Source of the DNA: Nostocales cyanobacterium LEGE 11386
GTDB taxonomy: Bacteria > Cyanobacteriota > Cyanobacteriia > Cyanobacteriales > Nostocaceae
NCBI GenBank assembly: GCA_015207155.1
Contig: JADEXK010000008.1
Span: 1-64,000, forward strand
DNA length: 64,000 bases
Reading direction: 5' to 3'
Made by a program: the position numbers and the translations under genes. This document shows positions 8,486 to 16,768 of the stretch, in pieces (position 1 is the stretch's first letter; each line of letters begins with the position of its first letter). Under the pieces are notes generated by a model. The model ran no database searches and was not told the DNA's origin. It saw only the letters and a program-made list of their open reading frames with translations.

Positions 8486-9139
8486 ATGAATACTTCTGCC
8501 TCTTTTCCAGGTAGCTCATCTCCTTTTGATTTTTTTAGTTTTGATTTTACGACACCTCAGCCCACACAAGATGCTGATTTACTCCGACAGCTATCTTTCA
8601 TCCCAGGGTTGAAAGAAATGATCATGTTGCGGCAGGTTCACGCCCTAGAACATGCTACTGTTTGGGTACTTAGTGAAGCAAAACCTGCCCACACCCCCAA
8701 AATCAGACCCGCCAACGCTCAAGTTGATAACGAACTATTAGGCGGATTGTCTACAGAACAAGGATTTTATCTTTATGGTGAAGTGAATATCAGTGATTTG
8801 CGACGTGCAGTCACATTAGGTTTACATCGTCTTACCAGTGGTGAATGGGATTTGGCTGTGCATCCTCGTTGCGGCACAAATTTATCAGTGGCAATGCTGT
8901 TAACAGCGAGTTTAGTTGTAGGTGTAAATCTGCTGCTACCATTCCGACCAATTGAGCAATTAATCGGCTTGGGATTAGCGGCGACAACGGCGGCTGAACT
9001 CTCACCCGATTTAGGTTTTATGGCACAGAGATACATAACAACTGCCATTCCTTTTAATCTGGCAATTGAAAATATTACTTTGACTCGCGACGTTTGGGGG
9101 CGTGAATCGCATTTTGTCAAGGTAAGCTGGCAGGATTGA
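8486..9139 (+). CDS. DUF6391-type conserved cyanobacterial membrane protein
   Basis: The ATG at 8486 is preferred (217 aa; MNTSASFPGSS); an in-frame TTG 18 bases upstream is less likely. After a Ser/Phe-rich N-terminus comes a conserved LRQVHALEHATVWVL segment (around residue 49), a soluble part with EWDLAVHPRCGTNLSV, and one or two hydrophobic helices (MLLTASLVVGVNLLLPF, LIGLGLAATTAAEL). I recall this as a cyanobacterial family of unknown function (DUF6391). The conserved His/Glu (HALEH) and HPRCGTN look functional, but no reaction is known. Confidence 0.7.
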   Translation: MNTSASFPGSSSPFDFFSFDFTTPQPTQDADLLRQLSFIPGLKEMIMLRQVHALEHATVWVLSEAKPAHTPKIRPANAQVDNELLGGLSTEQGFYLYGEVNISDLRRAVTLGLHRLTSGEWDLAVHPRCGTNLSVAMLLTASLVVGVNLLLPFRPIEQLIGLGLAATTAAELSPDLGFMAQRYITTAIPFNLAIENITLTRDVWGRESHFVKVSWQD

Positions 9140-9154
9140 TACCATAACAGGTTT

Positions 9155-9541
9155 TCAACGCATTGCTTCAGCCACCTTGAAAGTGTCGGTATACTGCTGA
9201 AATTTAAATATTCGCCCGTTTCTCAGCTTGTAAACATGGGCAAAAGCGGCTGTTGTTGATTTGCCTGTAGTTTTATAAGTGCCACGGTATTCACCCAAGG
9301 CAATGATGGTGTCTCCAGCGTCCAGCCATTCCTCTACAACAGCTTGCCAAGTATCCCAGTCTAATCGGAATTTGGCAAATACATCGTTCAATACCGCCTC
9401 TGTGCCAATATGTCTGCCACCACCTGGAAAACCTTCATTCTGTATCCACTCAATCTGAGGGTCAAAGATTTCGTAGATAGTCTTGGTATCTCGCTCTTTA
9501 AATGCGGTGTAAAGGCGTTCGATAATTGCCAGATTGCTCAT
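9155..9541 (-). CDS. SnoaL-like / NTF2-fold protein
   Basis: The 128-aa single-domain protein has the SnoaL/NTF2 cone-fold pattern: LAIIERLYTAFKERDTKTIYEIFDPQIEW at the N-terminus, a middle with WQAVVEEWLDAGDTIIALGEYRG, and a final AAFAHVYKLRNGRIFKFQQYTDT. Such proteins may be small isomerases, hydrolases or ligand binders. No partner gene suggests the ligand. It converges with the DUF6391-like gene only 15 bases away. Confidence 0.85.
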   Translation of the reverse strand: MSNLAIIERLYTAFKERDTKTIYEIFDPQIEWIQNEGFPGGGRHIGTEAVLNDVFAKFRLDWDTWQAVVEEWLDAGDTIIALGEYRGTYKTTGKSTTAAFAHVYKLRNGRIFKFQQYTDTFKVAEAMR

Positions 9542-9703
9542 TGGAACTCTAAGTCAAGGATGATTAAAGCTAAATTTTTCGTCTAGCAACCCGATTTATC
9601 TGGTCTGGTTGAGAATAAATTAATATCTCAGCTAACCAAAACCTGGGACTAGGTACACCATATAGGCTAACCTACTTGTCAGTACATTTAAGAGAGTTGT
9701 GTC

Positions 9704-10696
9704 ATGAGAAAGCTTTACTTCTTAGTTCCAGGCACATACGGAAAATTTGCCTGCGGTGGTCTTTGGGCAGAGTTAAAAACGGTTAATCTGGCTCAACAAA
9801 TCTGTAGCGCTGAGGTTGTAACTTATCGCCAACGAGAAACAGGTCAACTGTTTATCAATGATTTGCTCCAAGAAAAGAATTTAGATGATGTAATTTTTGT
9901 GATTAGCTGGGGATTTGATGTAGCTCAATTAGCTCACAAACTCAAGCAATATAATGTTGTTTACCATGCCCATAGCGCAGGTTACAAATTCCGCCTACCT
10001 CCAAGTATTCCCATTATCACTGTTAGCCGCAATACAATGGGATATTGGGGGCAAAAGTCTCCTAATTCTCTAATTTATTATTTACCTAATCAAATTTCTG
10101 AAGAATTTCAAAATTTACATCTTCAACGAGATATTGATGTTTTAGTTCAAGCCCGAAAATCTTCTGAGTATTTGCTTCAAGAATTGATTCCAGCTTTGCA
10201 GCAAAAATGTCGCGTAAAATTAGTAGATTCTTATGTAGAAGATTTACCTGGGCTATTTAATCGGGCGAAAATTTACCTCTATGACTCAGCCGAATATTGG
10301 GCGCAACAGCATGTAAGCGAAGGATTTGGTTTACAACCAATGGAAGCTTTGGCTTGTGGATGTCAGGTCTTTTCCAGTATCAATGGCGGTTTATCAGATT
10401 ACTTAGATCCTGGGTTTAATTGTTATAAAATTGCCGGATATTCCCAAGAATATGATGTGCAGCGTATTCTCAGAGTGCTGGAATTTCCCGAACAGATAAT
10501 TTTAACTGAAAGCTTTTTTGCAGAGTATCGAACTGAAAATATTCTCAAGCGTTTTCAAGTGATTTTGGATGAATTAAATGGCTTTTTTGATCACAAAATA
10601 AAATTTCCACCTAATATCAATGGTTTGTCGCGCAGACGCCTAGCCAGATTACGTATCCAGTCGATATACACTAAGTTAAAACAGAAGTTGTCTTAA
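9704..10696 (+). CDS. glycosyltransferase, GT4-like (GT-B fold)
   Basis: This 330-aa protein has an N-terminal KLYFLVPGTYGKFACGGLWAEL, a typical GT-B glycine-rich entry. The C-terminal half holds HVSEGFGLQPMEALACGCQVF (about residues 200-220), the E-x7-E donor-binding motif of GT4 enzymes, followed by NGGLSDYL. It probably transfers a nucleotide-activated sugar in the cytoplasm for polysaccharide or cell-wall glycan assembly; substrate unknown. It stands alone, with no sugar operon next to it. Confidence 0.8.
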   Translation: MRKLYFLVPGTYGKFACGGLWAELKTVNLAQQICSAEVVTYRQRETGQLFINDLLQEKNLDDVIFVISWGFDVAQLAHKLKQYNVVYHAHSAGYKFRLPPSIPIITVSRNTMGYWGQKSPNSLIYYLPNQISEEFQNLHLQRDIDVLVQARKSSEYLLQELIPALQQKCRVKLVDSYVEDLPGLFNRAKIYLYDSAEYWAQQHVSEGFGLQPMEALACGCQVFSSINGGLSDYLDPGFNCYKIAGYSQEYDVQRILRVLEFPEQIILTESFFAEYRTENILKRFQVILDELNGFFDHKIKFPPNINGLSRRRLARLRIQSIYTKLKQKLS

Positions 10697-11134
10697 GTTA
10701 CTTTAATTAATTGTTTTATGCTCGGATTCTTCTAGGAAATATTGCTGCCAACAAAAAACACACATAACCTGATTTGATATAAAATGTATAGTACACTGCA
10801 TTGTGCCGAAAATATTTACTTAACGAATGCCAAGTTAAATCATTAGATTTATTTATCACTGCCAACCAAGCAAAAGTAATTATTAGATAATTAAGTAGTA
10901 TAGAATACATTTATCTAAAAAGTAATTATCAATTTGTCTCAAAATTAATGCGAATTACTGTCTCAATTATTAACTTTCATAAGTTATATTTAATCTCTCA
11001 CCTTAACTTGCTGTTACCAAAACTGTAACCGCTTAATATTTATGTTGTTGCAAATGCAATAGTAAACAATTGAAACATCATTTAGCGTCAATTTGCATAG
11101 ACGGCTAAAAACATTTGGCAAGCGAGGTAGCAGA
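10697..11134. other. intergenic, serpin promoter region
   Basis: A very AT-rich spacer. A leftward 64-codon frame inside it has no ribosome site and an odd composition and is rejected. A short palindrome ttgcaaatgcaa lies around 11047-11058, about 75 bases before the serpin start. Confidence 0.45.
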
Positions 11135-12463
11135 ATGAATCGGCAGAAATTGAGTGGTGTGAAAAACAATTTCCTGCAAAGACGTTACGGTGTTAGTCTG
11201 GGAAGACGTTATGTTTTGGCAGCAGCTAGCGTTGTTTTGTTGGGTGTCTTAGGGTGTTCTCAGGTCAATAGCAGTACAAATGCCCTTGCCCAATCTGGTC
11301 TACCTCAATCAGCGACTCCATTACCAAAAAAAACATTGATTTCTGATAAAAAACTCGTTGATGCTAACAATAAATTTGGCTTCAAGCTGTTTTCAGAAAT
11401 TCTGCAAAATGACGGGAGTGAAAATAACATTTTTGTTTCACCTGCGAGTGTAGCGATCGCCCTGGGCATGGCTTACAATGGTGCGAGTGGTTCGACTCAA
11501 CAGGCAATGGCTAAAACCCTGGAATTACAAGGGATGAGCCTAGCAGATATCAACTCTGCTTACGCTACATTAAAAGGGCTGCTAGAAAATCCTGACCCGC
11601 AAGTGCAATTGACTATTGCCAACTCGCTATGGGCAAACAAAGATGCTAGCTTGCAGCCAGAATTTCTCCAACGAACTCAAGATTTTTACAAAGCTAAGGT
11701 CACAAATCTAGACTTTCAAGATGCTGCATCTCCCAATACGATTAATAATTGGGTTCAGGAAAATACGCAGGGTAAAATCAACAAGATAGTTGAACAAATT
11801 GAACCTGATCAGGTGTTATTTCTGATTAACGCCATATATTTTAAAGGGCAATGGAGCAACGAGTTTGATAAATCTAAAACTGCCGACCATCCCTTCTACT
11901 CTACATCTGGCGAACAGAGACAACACCCAATGATGTCGCAAAACGGTGAGTATAGATACTATGAAAATGACCAATTTCAGGCAGTAAGTTTACCTTACGG
12001 CGAAAATGGCAAAGTCAGCTTTTATATCTTTTTGCCTAAGCAGGAATCTAACCTCAAAAGCTTTTATCAAAACTTGAATTCTGAGAACTGGGAAAAATGG
12101 ATATCTCAGTTTAGCAACCGGGAAGGATTTATTCGCTTACCCCGCTTTAAAACAGACTACGATGTGACACTCAATGATGCTTTAAAAGCTTTAGGTATGG
12201 AAGAAGCTTTTAGCAATCAAGCCAATTTTTCTGGCATGGGTCAAAATTTAAAAATTAGTCAGGTTAAGCACAAAACCTTTATTGAAGTGAATGAAGAAGG
12301 TACAGAAGCCGCCGCCGCCACATCAGTAGGAATAATGCCAACATCTTTCAGAGAAAAACCCGAACCTTTCCGCATGATTGTTGACCGTCCCTTTTTCTCT
12401 GCCATTCGCGACAATCAAACAGGAAGCATTTTATTTATGGGTTCAATTGCCCAGCCACAATAG
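11135..12463 (+). CDS. serpin-family protease inhibitor, probable lipoprotein
   Basis: The ATG at 11135 follows a gcgaggtag ribosome site and gives 442 aa; an upstream TTG frame is less likely. Residues about 25-42 form a signal sequence ending in the lipobox-like VLGC, so it is probably a lipid-anchored exported protein. From about residue 75 the serpin fold is clear: FKLFSEIL, then VSPASVAIALGMAYNGASGS, NAIYFKGQW, and near the end the hinge EVNEEGTEAAAATS. That Ala-rich hinge is the mark of an inhibitory serpin. By alignment of the P15 Gly, the scissile bond would be Thr-Ser within IMPTSF. The C-terminal RPFFSAIRDNQTGSILFMG is intact. The target protease is unknown. Confidence 0.95.
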   Translation: MNRQKLSGVKNNFLQRRYGVSLGRRYVLAAASVVLLGVLGCSQVNSSTNALAQSGLPQSATPLPKKTLISDKKLVDANNKFGFKLFSEILQNDGSENNIFVSPASVAIALGMAYNGASGSTQQAMAKTLELQGMSLADINSAYATLKGLLENPDPQVQLTIANSLWANKDASLQPEFLQRTQDFYKAKVTNLDFQDAASPNTINNWVQENTQGKINKIVEQIEPDQVLFLINAIYFKGQWSNEFDKSKTADHPFYSTSGEQRQHPMMSQNGEYRYYENDQFQAVSLPYGENGKVSFYIFLPKQESNLKSFYQNLNSENWEKWISQFSNREGFIRLPRFKTDYDVTLNDALKALGMEEAFSNQANFSGMGQNLKISQVKHKTFIEVNEEGTEAAAATSVGIMPTSFREKPEPFRMIVDRPFFSAIRDNQTGSILFMGSIAQPQ

Positions 12464-12507
12464 AAATTTTGCACTAAAAAACTCTTCTTCCACTCCCCAT
12501 TACCCTA

Positions 12508-13668
12508 CTAAGGTAATGTAGGTTCCGAAATGCTCAGGGGATTGTTGGCTTCAGCTTTTGGTGATGCTTCTGGTGCAACGGGTGCAACTATTTCTTCTGT
12601 TTCGTTGTTTAACCCACGAGGACGCAAGGCGGTTATAGCAGTCTTGATAATTACAGCAGTGGGTACTGCCACAATCACCCCTAAAAGCCCACCAATTCTT
12701 GCTCCTGTGAGGACTGAAATTAATATCCAAACTGGGTTTAATCCAGTAAAGCTACCTAAAATGCGGGGGGCAATTAAGTTTTCTAAAATTTGTTGTACAA
12801 TCACTGCTGCGATTAAAACCCTGATCCCCATCCAAAAATCTTGCAGTGCTACGAGCGAGGTAGTGAGAGCGATACCCACCGAACCACCAAAGGGGACAAG
12901 AGCCATGATGCCAATAGTCAAACCAAATAATAGCCCAAATGGCACTTTCAGCCATAAAAAGATGGGAATTAGGGCTGATGCCATACAGGTAGATAAAATC
13001 AGTTGGGTGATGAAAAAGTTTTGAAAACTGAGGCGTACTGTTTTAGAGAAAGGTTCACGAAATTTGGTAGGTAGCCACTCGACTAAACTTTGCCAGAGTT
13101 CACCGCCATGCTGCAAAAGATAGAAAGTCAAAACCATGGTCAAGAGAAAATCTAACAGGCTAGTGAATGTGACCACAGCTAGATTTAAAACTTGTCCGGC
13201 GATCGCCTGCAATTGTCCCTTGACGCGATCGTTGATTTGCACCACAAGCGCATCTAAGTTGATCGGCAAACCGAGAGTTTCGGCTTTCTCATTTAACATC
13301 ATTAACTGAGAACGCCCAGAATCGATCAACTCTGGCAATCGCGCTACCAATTGTTGAGCTTGAGTCAAGGCTAGCGGAAACAAAGTCACACCTAGCGCCA
13401 ACAGCACCGACAAAGCTAATAAAAAGACTAAAATGGCAACTTGTTCTCGCCTGGCACCTTGACGCTCCATCCAGCTAACGGGATAGTTGAGCAGAAATGC
13501 TAGTACTGAGGCTCCGACTAAAATGACTATCAGGGAGTGAAAATAGTGGAAAATTGCCGAAATTGCCCAACCATTGAGAACTAACAGTGGGGCGAATAAT
13601 GCGATCGCCCCGATTCGCGCTATGGGTGTAAGTGTCTGCCACCAGTTGAGTAGCTTGCGTGTCTGCAT
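12508..13668 (-). CDS. AI-2E family transporter (PerM-like membrane protein)
   Basis: The 386-aa product has about eight hydrophobic helices, with paired helices at the N-terminus, a soluble middle region (LIDSGRSQLMMLNEKAETLG) and a C-terminal group of helices. The signature region VPFGGSVGIALTTSLVALQ, and then GSFTGLNPVWILISVLTGARIGGLLG, are typical of the family. Members are putative exporters or permeases; the AI-2 link comes from one E. coli protein and should not be assumed here. The last 40 residues are Pro/Ala-rich and variable. Confidence 0.9.
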   Translation of the reverse strand: MQTRKLLNWWQTLTPIARIGAIALFAPLLVLNGWAISAIFHYFHSLIVILVGASVLAFLLNYPVSWMERQGARREQVAILVFLLALSVLLALGVTLFPLALTQAQQLVARLPELIDSGRSQLMMLNEKAETLGLPINLDALVVQINDRVKGQLQAIAGQVLNLAVVTFTSLLDFLLTMVLTFYLLQHGGELWQSLVEWLPTKFREPFSKTVRLSFQNFFITQLILSTCMASALIPIFLWLKVPFGLLFGLTIGIMALVPFGGSVGIALTTSLVALQDFWMGIRVLIAAVIVQQILENLIAPRILGSFTGLNPVWILISVLTGARIGGLLGVIVAVPTAVIIKTAITALRPRGLNNETEEIVAPVAPEASPKAEANNPLSISEPTLP

Positions 13669-13776
13669 CTTTAGCCGATTGCGGGATAGAACTGAATAAA
13701 ATCTGCTGTTAAAACCTATTATCTCTAACTACATCACCGTATTTCATCTCTCTAGTTTAGGATTAGACTCACCCTA

Positions 13777-14208
13777 ATGGACAATCTTGAACCAATCGAT
13801 AATTCATCGGCCGTAGGGAATGGGAAAGACTCTTGCCAATTACCAATCCCTCGTCAAGACATAGCTACCGCGAAAAGACAGTTGCTGATCTACTTAATTC
13901 CCGTTATTGGCTTTTTTCCATCCCTGTGGACTGTTTATCGCCGCCAGGGTAGCCGGGAACAACTAGCTGTGAGTCGTCTGTCTATTACTCTGGCATTTAC
14001 CTGGCTTTTGGGGTACTTCTTGTTAGCTACTGGGGCAGCAACTTCAGAATTTTTCACACTGCGGATATTAATCCTTAACAGTTTTTTAACATCTGGTTAC
14101 TTTTTGGTAAGTGTTTGGCTGATTTTTCGACTTATCCAAGGAAAATCTCCCCGATTATCAGGTTTAAGTAACTTGGCCGAGCAAGTGTTGGGCAAGTATT
14201 TGTCTTAA
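13777..14208 (+). CDS. conserved cyanobacterial membrane protein
   Basis: The 143-aa product has a polar N-terminus and three hydrophobic segments: LLIYLIPVIGFFPSLWTVY, LSITLAFTWLLGYFLLATG and ILILNSFLTSGYFLVSVWLIF. The basic turn RRQGSREQLAVSRLS between the first two suggests orientation across the membrane. It lies 250 bases before the LCP gene on the same strand and may be co-transcribed, which hints at a wall or envelope role. No known functional family recognised. Confidence 0.7.
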   Translation: MDNLEPIDNSSAVGNGKDSCQLPIPRQDIATAKRQLLIYLIPVIGFFPSLWTVYRRQGSREQLAVSRLSITLAFTWLLGYFLLATGAATSEFFTLRILILNSFLTSGYFLVSVWLIFRLIQGKSPRLSGLSNLAEQVLGKYLS

Positions 14209-14458
14209 TTCCTGTCAGTACATGATGACTGTACTAGTATTTTTACCTAAATTTTCCCAAATTAAAGATTATCTCCTACCAGATCTGGTCAAACCGACTT
14301 ATTGTTGTCATACTTCAATAAATCATCTCCGGATTTGCCATAAAGTAAGGAGAATCCTGCTATAAGTGGTGTGGTTAAAGCAGTAGTAAAAAAGTCAGCA
14401 CAGTTAATTTGTTTGCATATTAATTAGTCTGTAAATTTACCGAATTTGATCAGTAAGT

Positions 14459-15883
14459 GTGAGGAAGTCTGTGACCAGTCAAAGAACTTCGGCGGAAGAA
14501 AACCAGTCAGCAAAAGCCCCCAACTCAAAGGATAAACATTCCCACAACCCTAAGTCCGGACGTTGGCTATGGTTCTGGGTAGGTATGACTGGGATAGCAA
14601 TGGTGTCAGCAACGGCGGGGGCGCTGTTAGCGGTTTCTTTGACCAGTACGCCGTTGCAGCAAGCACAGCTAAGTCCCCAAGATGAAGCGGTATTTGATGG
14701 CGATCGCATCTCTGGAGGGGGGTTACGATTTTCCGAGTTAACTCGCCCCGTCAATCTCTTAGTTATGGGGATGAGCGTCCTCCCATCAGATATCCAAAAT
14801 CCCCCCATGGAACTCCAAAATCTGGGCTACGAGCCACAGGTAAACTCGTTTGACGGTCTTTCTGATGTGATGCTCTTGATCAAATTTGATCCAGCGCAAA
14901 AGAGAGTAGCCATGCTCTCGATTCCCAGAGATACTCGTACAGAAGTCATTGGTTATGGAGTAAAAAAAATTAATGCGGCCAATATTGATGGTGGGCCGGC
15001 TTTAACTGCCAAAACTGTCAGTAACCTCTTAGGCGGTGTGGGAATTGATCGCTATATCCGCATTAACGTTTTGGGAGTTGGTAAGCTCATTGATGCCTTG
15101 GGTGGGGTGACTGTGTATGTCCCCAAAGATATGAAATATCAAGATGATTCCCAGCGTCTATACATCAACTTGAAGGCAGGTAAACAGCATCTCAACGGTG
15201 ATCAAGCTTTGCAACTCCTGCGCTTTCGCCATGATGAACTGGGAGACATCGGTCGAATTCAACGACAACAGATGGTGATCCGTGCCTTGATGGATCAAGC
15301 TCTTAACCCTGTAACTGTAGCTCAATTACCCAAAATTCTCAATGTAGTTAAAGAAAATATTGACACTAATTTAACTGTTGAAGAATTAGTAGCGTTAGTA
15401 GGTTTTGGCGTGCGGACAAATCGTGCCAATATGCATATGTTCATGTTACCGGGTCGCTTTAGCCAAAAGGAGGAGTATATTGCTAGCTATTGGCTACCAA
15501 ACCAAAATGGCATCGCGAGAATGATGTCTCAACACTTTGGTTTAGAAACAACGCGGGAATTCAGGGCGATTAACTCAAGTTCTTTGCGAGTGGTAATTCA
15601 AGATAGCACAGGTAGCGATCGCTCCGACCTGCGACCTTTGATCAGCAGCTTAGAAAAATTCGGATATCGCAACATCCGCGTATCTGTACCTTGGACTCAA
15701 CCTTTAGAGGTAACTAATATTATTGCCCAGCAAGGAGATGGTGATAGCGCCGAATCAATTCGCGATGCCTTAGGATTTGGTGAAGTGCGAGTGGAAAGCA
15801 CTGGTATTCTGGACTCTGATATCAGTATCCAGGTAGGCAAAGATTGGTTGGAAAAAAGAACTTTCTTTGAGCCGACTTACTAA
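14459..15883 (+). CDS. LytR-CpsA-Psr (LCP) family glycopolymer ligase
   Basis: This 474-aa protein starts at a GTG. A hydrophilic N-terminus is followed by one transmembrane helix (about residues 38-62, WLWFWVGMTGIAMVSATAG). The LCP domain contains VAMLSIPRDTR, KINAANIDGGP, IDRYIRINVLGVGKLIDALGG and LRFRHDELGDIGRIQRQQ, which carry the conserved Arg and Asp residues that bind the polyprenyl pyrophosphate substrate. The C-terminal 110 residues (LRVVIQDSTGSDRSDLR onwards) match a LytR_C domain. LCP proteins attach polysaccharides or similar polymers to peptidoglycan on the outer face of the plasma membrane. Confidence 0.93.
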   Translation: MRKSVTSQRTSAEENQSAKAPNSKDKHSHNPKSGRWLWFWVGMTGIAMVSATAGALLAVSLTSTPLQQAQLSPQDEAVFDGDRISGGGLRFSELTRPVNLLVMGMSVLPSDIQNPPMELQNLGYEPQVNSFDGLSDVMLLIKFDPAQKRVAMLSIPRDTRTEVIGYGVKKINAANIDGGPALTAKTVSNLLGGVGIDRYIRINVLGVGKLIDALGGVTVYVPKDMKYQDDSQRLYINLKAGKQHLNGDQALQLLRFRHDELGDIGRIQRQQMVIRALMDQALNPVTVAQLPKILNVVKENIDTNLTVEELVALVGFGVRTNRANMHMFMLPGRFSQKEEYIASYWLPNQNGIARMMSQHFGLETTREFRAINSSSLRVVIQDSTGSDRSDLRPLISSLEKFGYRNIRVSVPWTQPLEVTNIIAQQGDGDSAESIRDALGFGEVRVESTGILDSDISIQVGKDWLEKRTFFEPTY

Positions 15884-15913
15884 GCATCAGCTACACCATG
15901 ATGAATAAACATA

Positions 15914-15940
15914 AAGGCGTAAGGTTTATCCTCACGCCTT
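15914..15940. terminator. hairpin downstream of LCP gene
   Basis: The arms aaggcgtaagg/cctcacgcctt have one mismatch and a 5-nt loop, 30 bases after the LCP stop. There is no T-run, so it may be a bidirectional hairpin between convergent genes. Confidence 0.6.
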
Positions 15941-16027
15941 AATATTATGAAATAGGAATTTATAGTAGTCGCTACTTAGCTTAGGATACAAACTAATCAT
16001 TAAACTGTTCCCTGTCCCCTGCCATAG

Positions 16028-16180
16028 CTACCAACTGTCCGCAGTGCCTCGTTTATAGGGTTCACCTGTAAATGGTTGTGTGCCAATCACCGGATAAGCA
16101 TCATCACTGGGGCCAAAAATCCGCATTACAGCCTCAGAAATATACTGGGTGATGCTATCAAGCATTCTGGAAATAGCCAT
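16028..16180 (-). CDS. small conserved cyanobacterial protein (50 aa)
   Basis: A 50-codon leftward frame starts at 16180 after a perfect aaggag ribosome site (8 bases upstream) and ends in GTADSW. The sequence begins MAISRMLDSITQYISEAVMR and has a central GPSDDAYPVIGTQPFTGEPY. I recall very similar 50-60 aa proteins across cyanobacteria, but not a function. An N-terminal amphipathic helix could lie on a membrane or on a photosynthetic complex. The gene is convergent with the LCP gene. Confidence 0.8.
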   Translation of the reverse strand: MAISRMLDSITQYISEAVMRIFGPSDDAYPVIGTQPFTGEPYKRGTADSW

Positions 16181-16393
16181 AATATTAGACTCCTTGTTTT
16201 GAGTCGTGATTAATTGTGATTTCTCTACTCTAGTTCTGATATTCTCACCTAGGTTTAATTCTCAATAAATTTTCGGATATCTTTGCAATACTTTAGCTGA
16301 TGCCAAAATTTAGCTTTTATCTTTAATTTTAATTAAAACAAAATTATCTATTCCCCCTTAATCTGAGACAGGAAAGGGTTTTTTTGGCTAGAA

Positions 16394-16525
16394 ATAAGTA
16401 GAGCGACTTGAAAAAACCAAACTATGTAAAATTGTTGAAATTCAGTTCGTAGTCAGGACTTTAGTCCTGATTTGAGAACTAAAGTTCTCACTACTAACTT
16501 TAATTATTTACCCTGTTCTACTTAT
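16394..16525. mobile_element. MITE-like element, copy 1 (two-hairpin type)
   Basis: The 132-bp element has terminal inverted repeats (ataagtaga and its complement tctacttat) and two internal perfect hairpins: tcaggact/agtcctga and tgagaact/agttctca. A second copy lies at 51743-51885 between phnC and phnD. In the second hairpin the loop differs (aa here, tt there) while the stems are kept. No transposase gene is inside, so it must move in trans if at all. Confidence 0.8.
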
Positions 16526-16705
16526 TATCTATATAACTATTAAAATATATTAATTAATAGCATATTTTACGATTAATTTGGTTTGTTTGTCCTGCATTCA
16601 TGCAGTCATCGAAGTTAGAAGTCAGAGGAAAGACGGAAGAAGAATGATCATCCTTCTGACTCCAAATTTCTTCCTTCTTGTTCAAAGACTTGATTTGTCT
16701 GAGAG

Positions 16706-16736
16706 TTGACATTATTTATGGTAGATTTTACCATAA
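16706..16736 (+). promoter_or_regulatory. pncB promoter with overlapping palindrome, candidate NrtR operator
   Basis: TTGACA (16706-16711) and TACCAT (16729-16734) are spaced by 17 bases, a good sigma-70-type promoter. An inverted repeat ttatggta-N5-taccataa (16716-16736) covers the spacer and the -10. A repressor there would block polymerase. Since an NrtR-type Nudix regulator gene is in this operon, NrtR is the obvious candidate; the exact cyanobacterial NrtR consensus was not checked. Confidence 0.6.
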
Positions 16737-16768
16737 TAAAAGCAGCATTCTTGTAAGGACGCTCTTGC

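Larger units (their letters stand above)
16181..16768. other. intergenic with a MITE and the pncB promoter
   Basis: This AT-rich spacer lies between the small leftward gene and pncB. It holds a MITE-like element (16394-16525) and the pncB promoter with its palindrome (16706-16736). No credible gene seen in the rest. Confidence 0.6.

Noticed and set aside
10716..10910. 64-codon leftward hydrophobic frame
   Set aside because: Weak start, no known family, in an AT-rich spacer where chance hydrophobic frames are common.
12530..13024. 164-codon antisense frame in the AI-2E gene
   Set aside because: Shadow of a strongly supported membrane protein gene.
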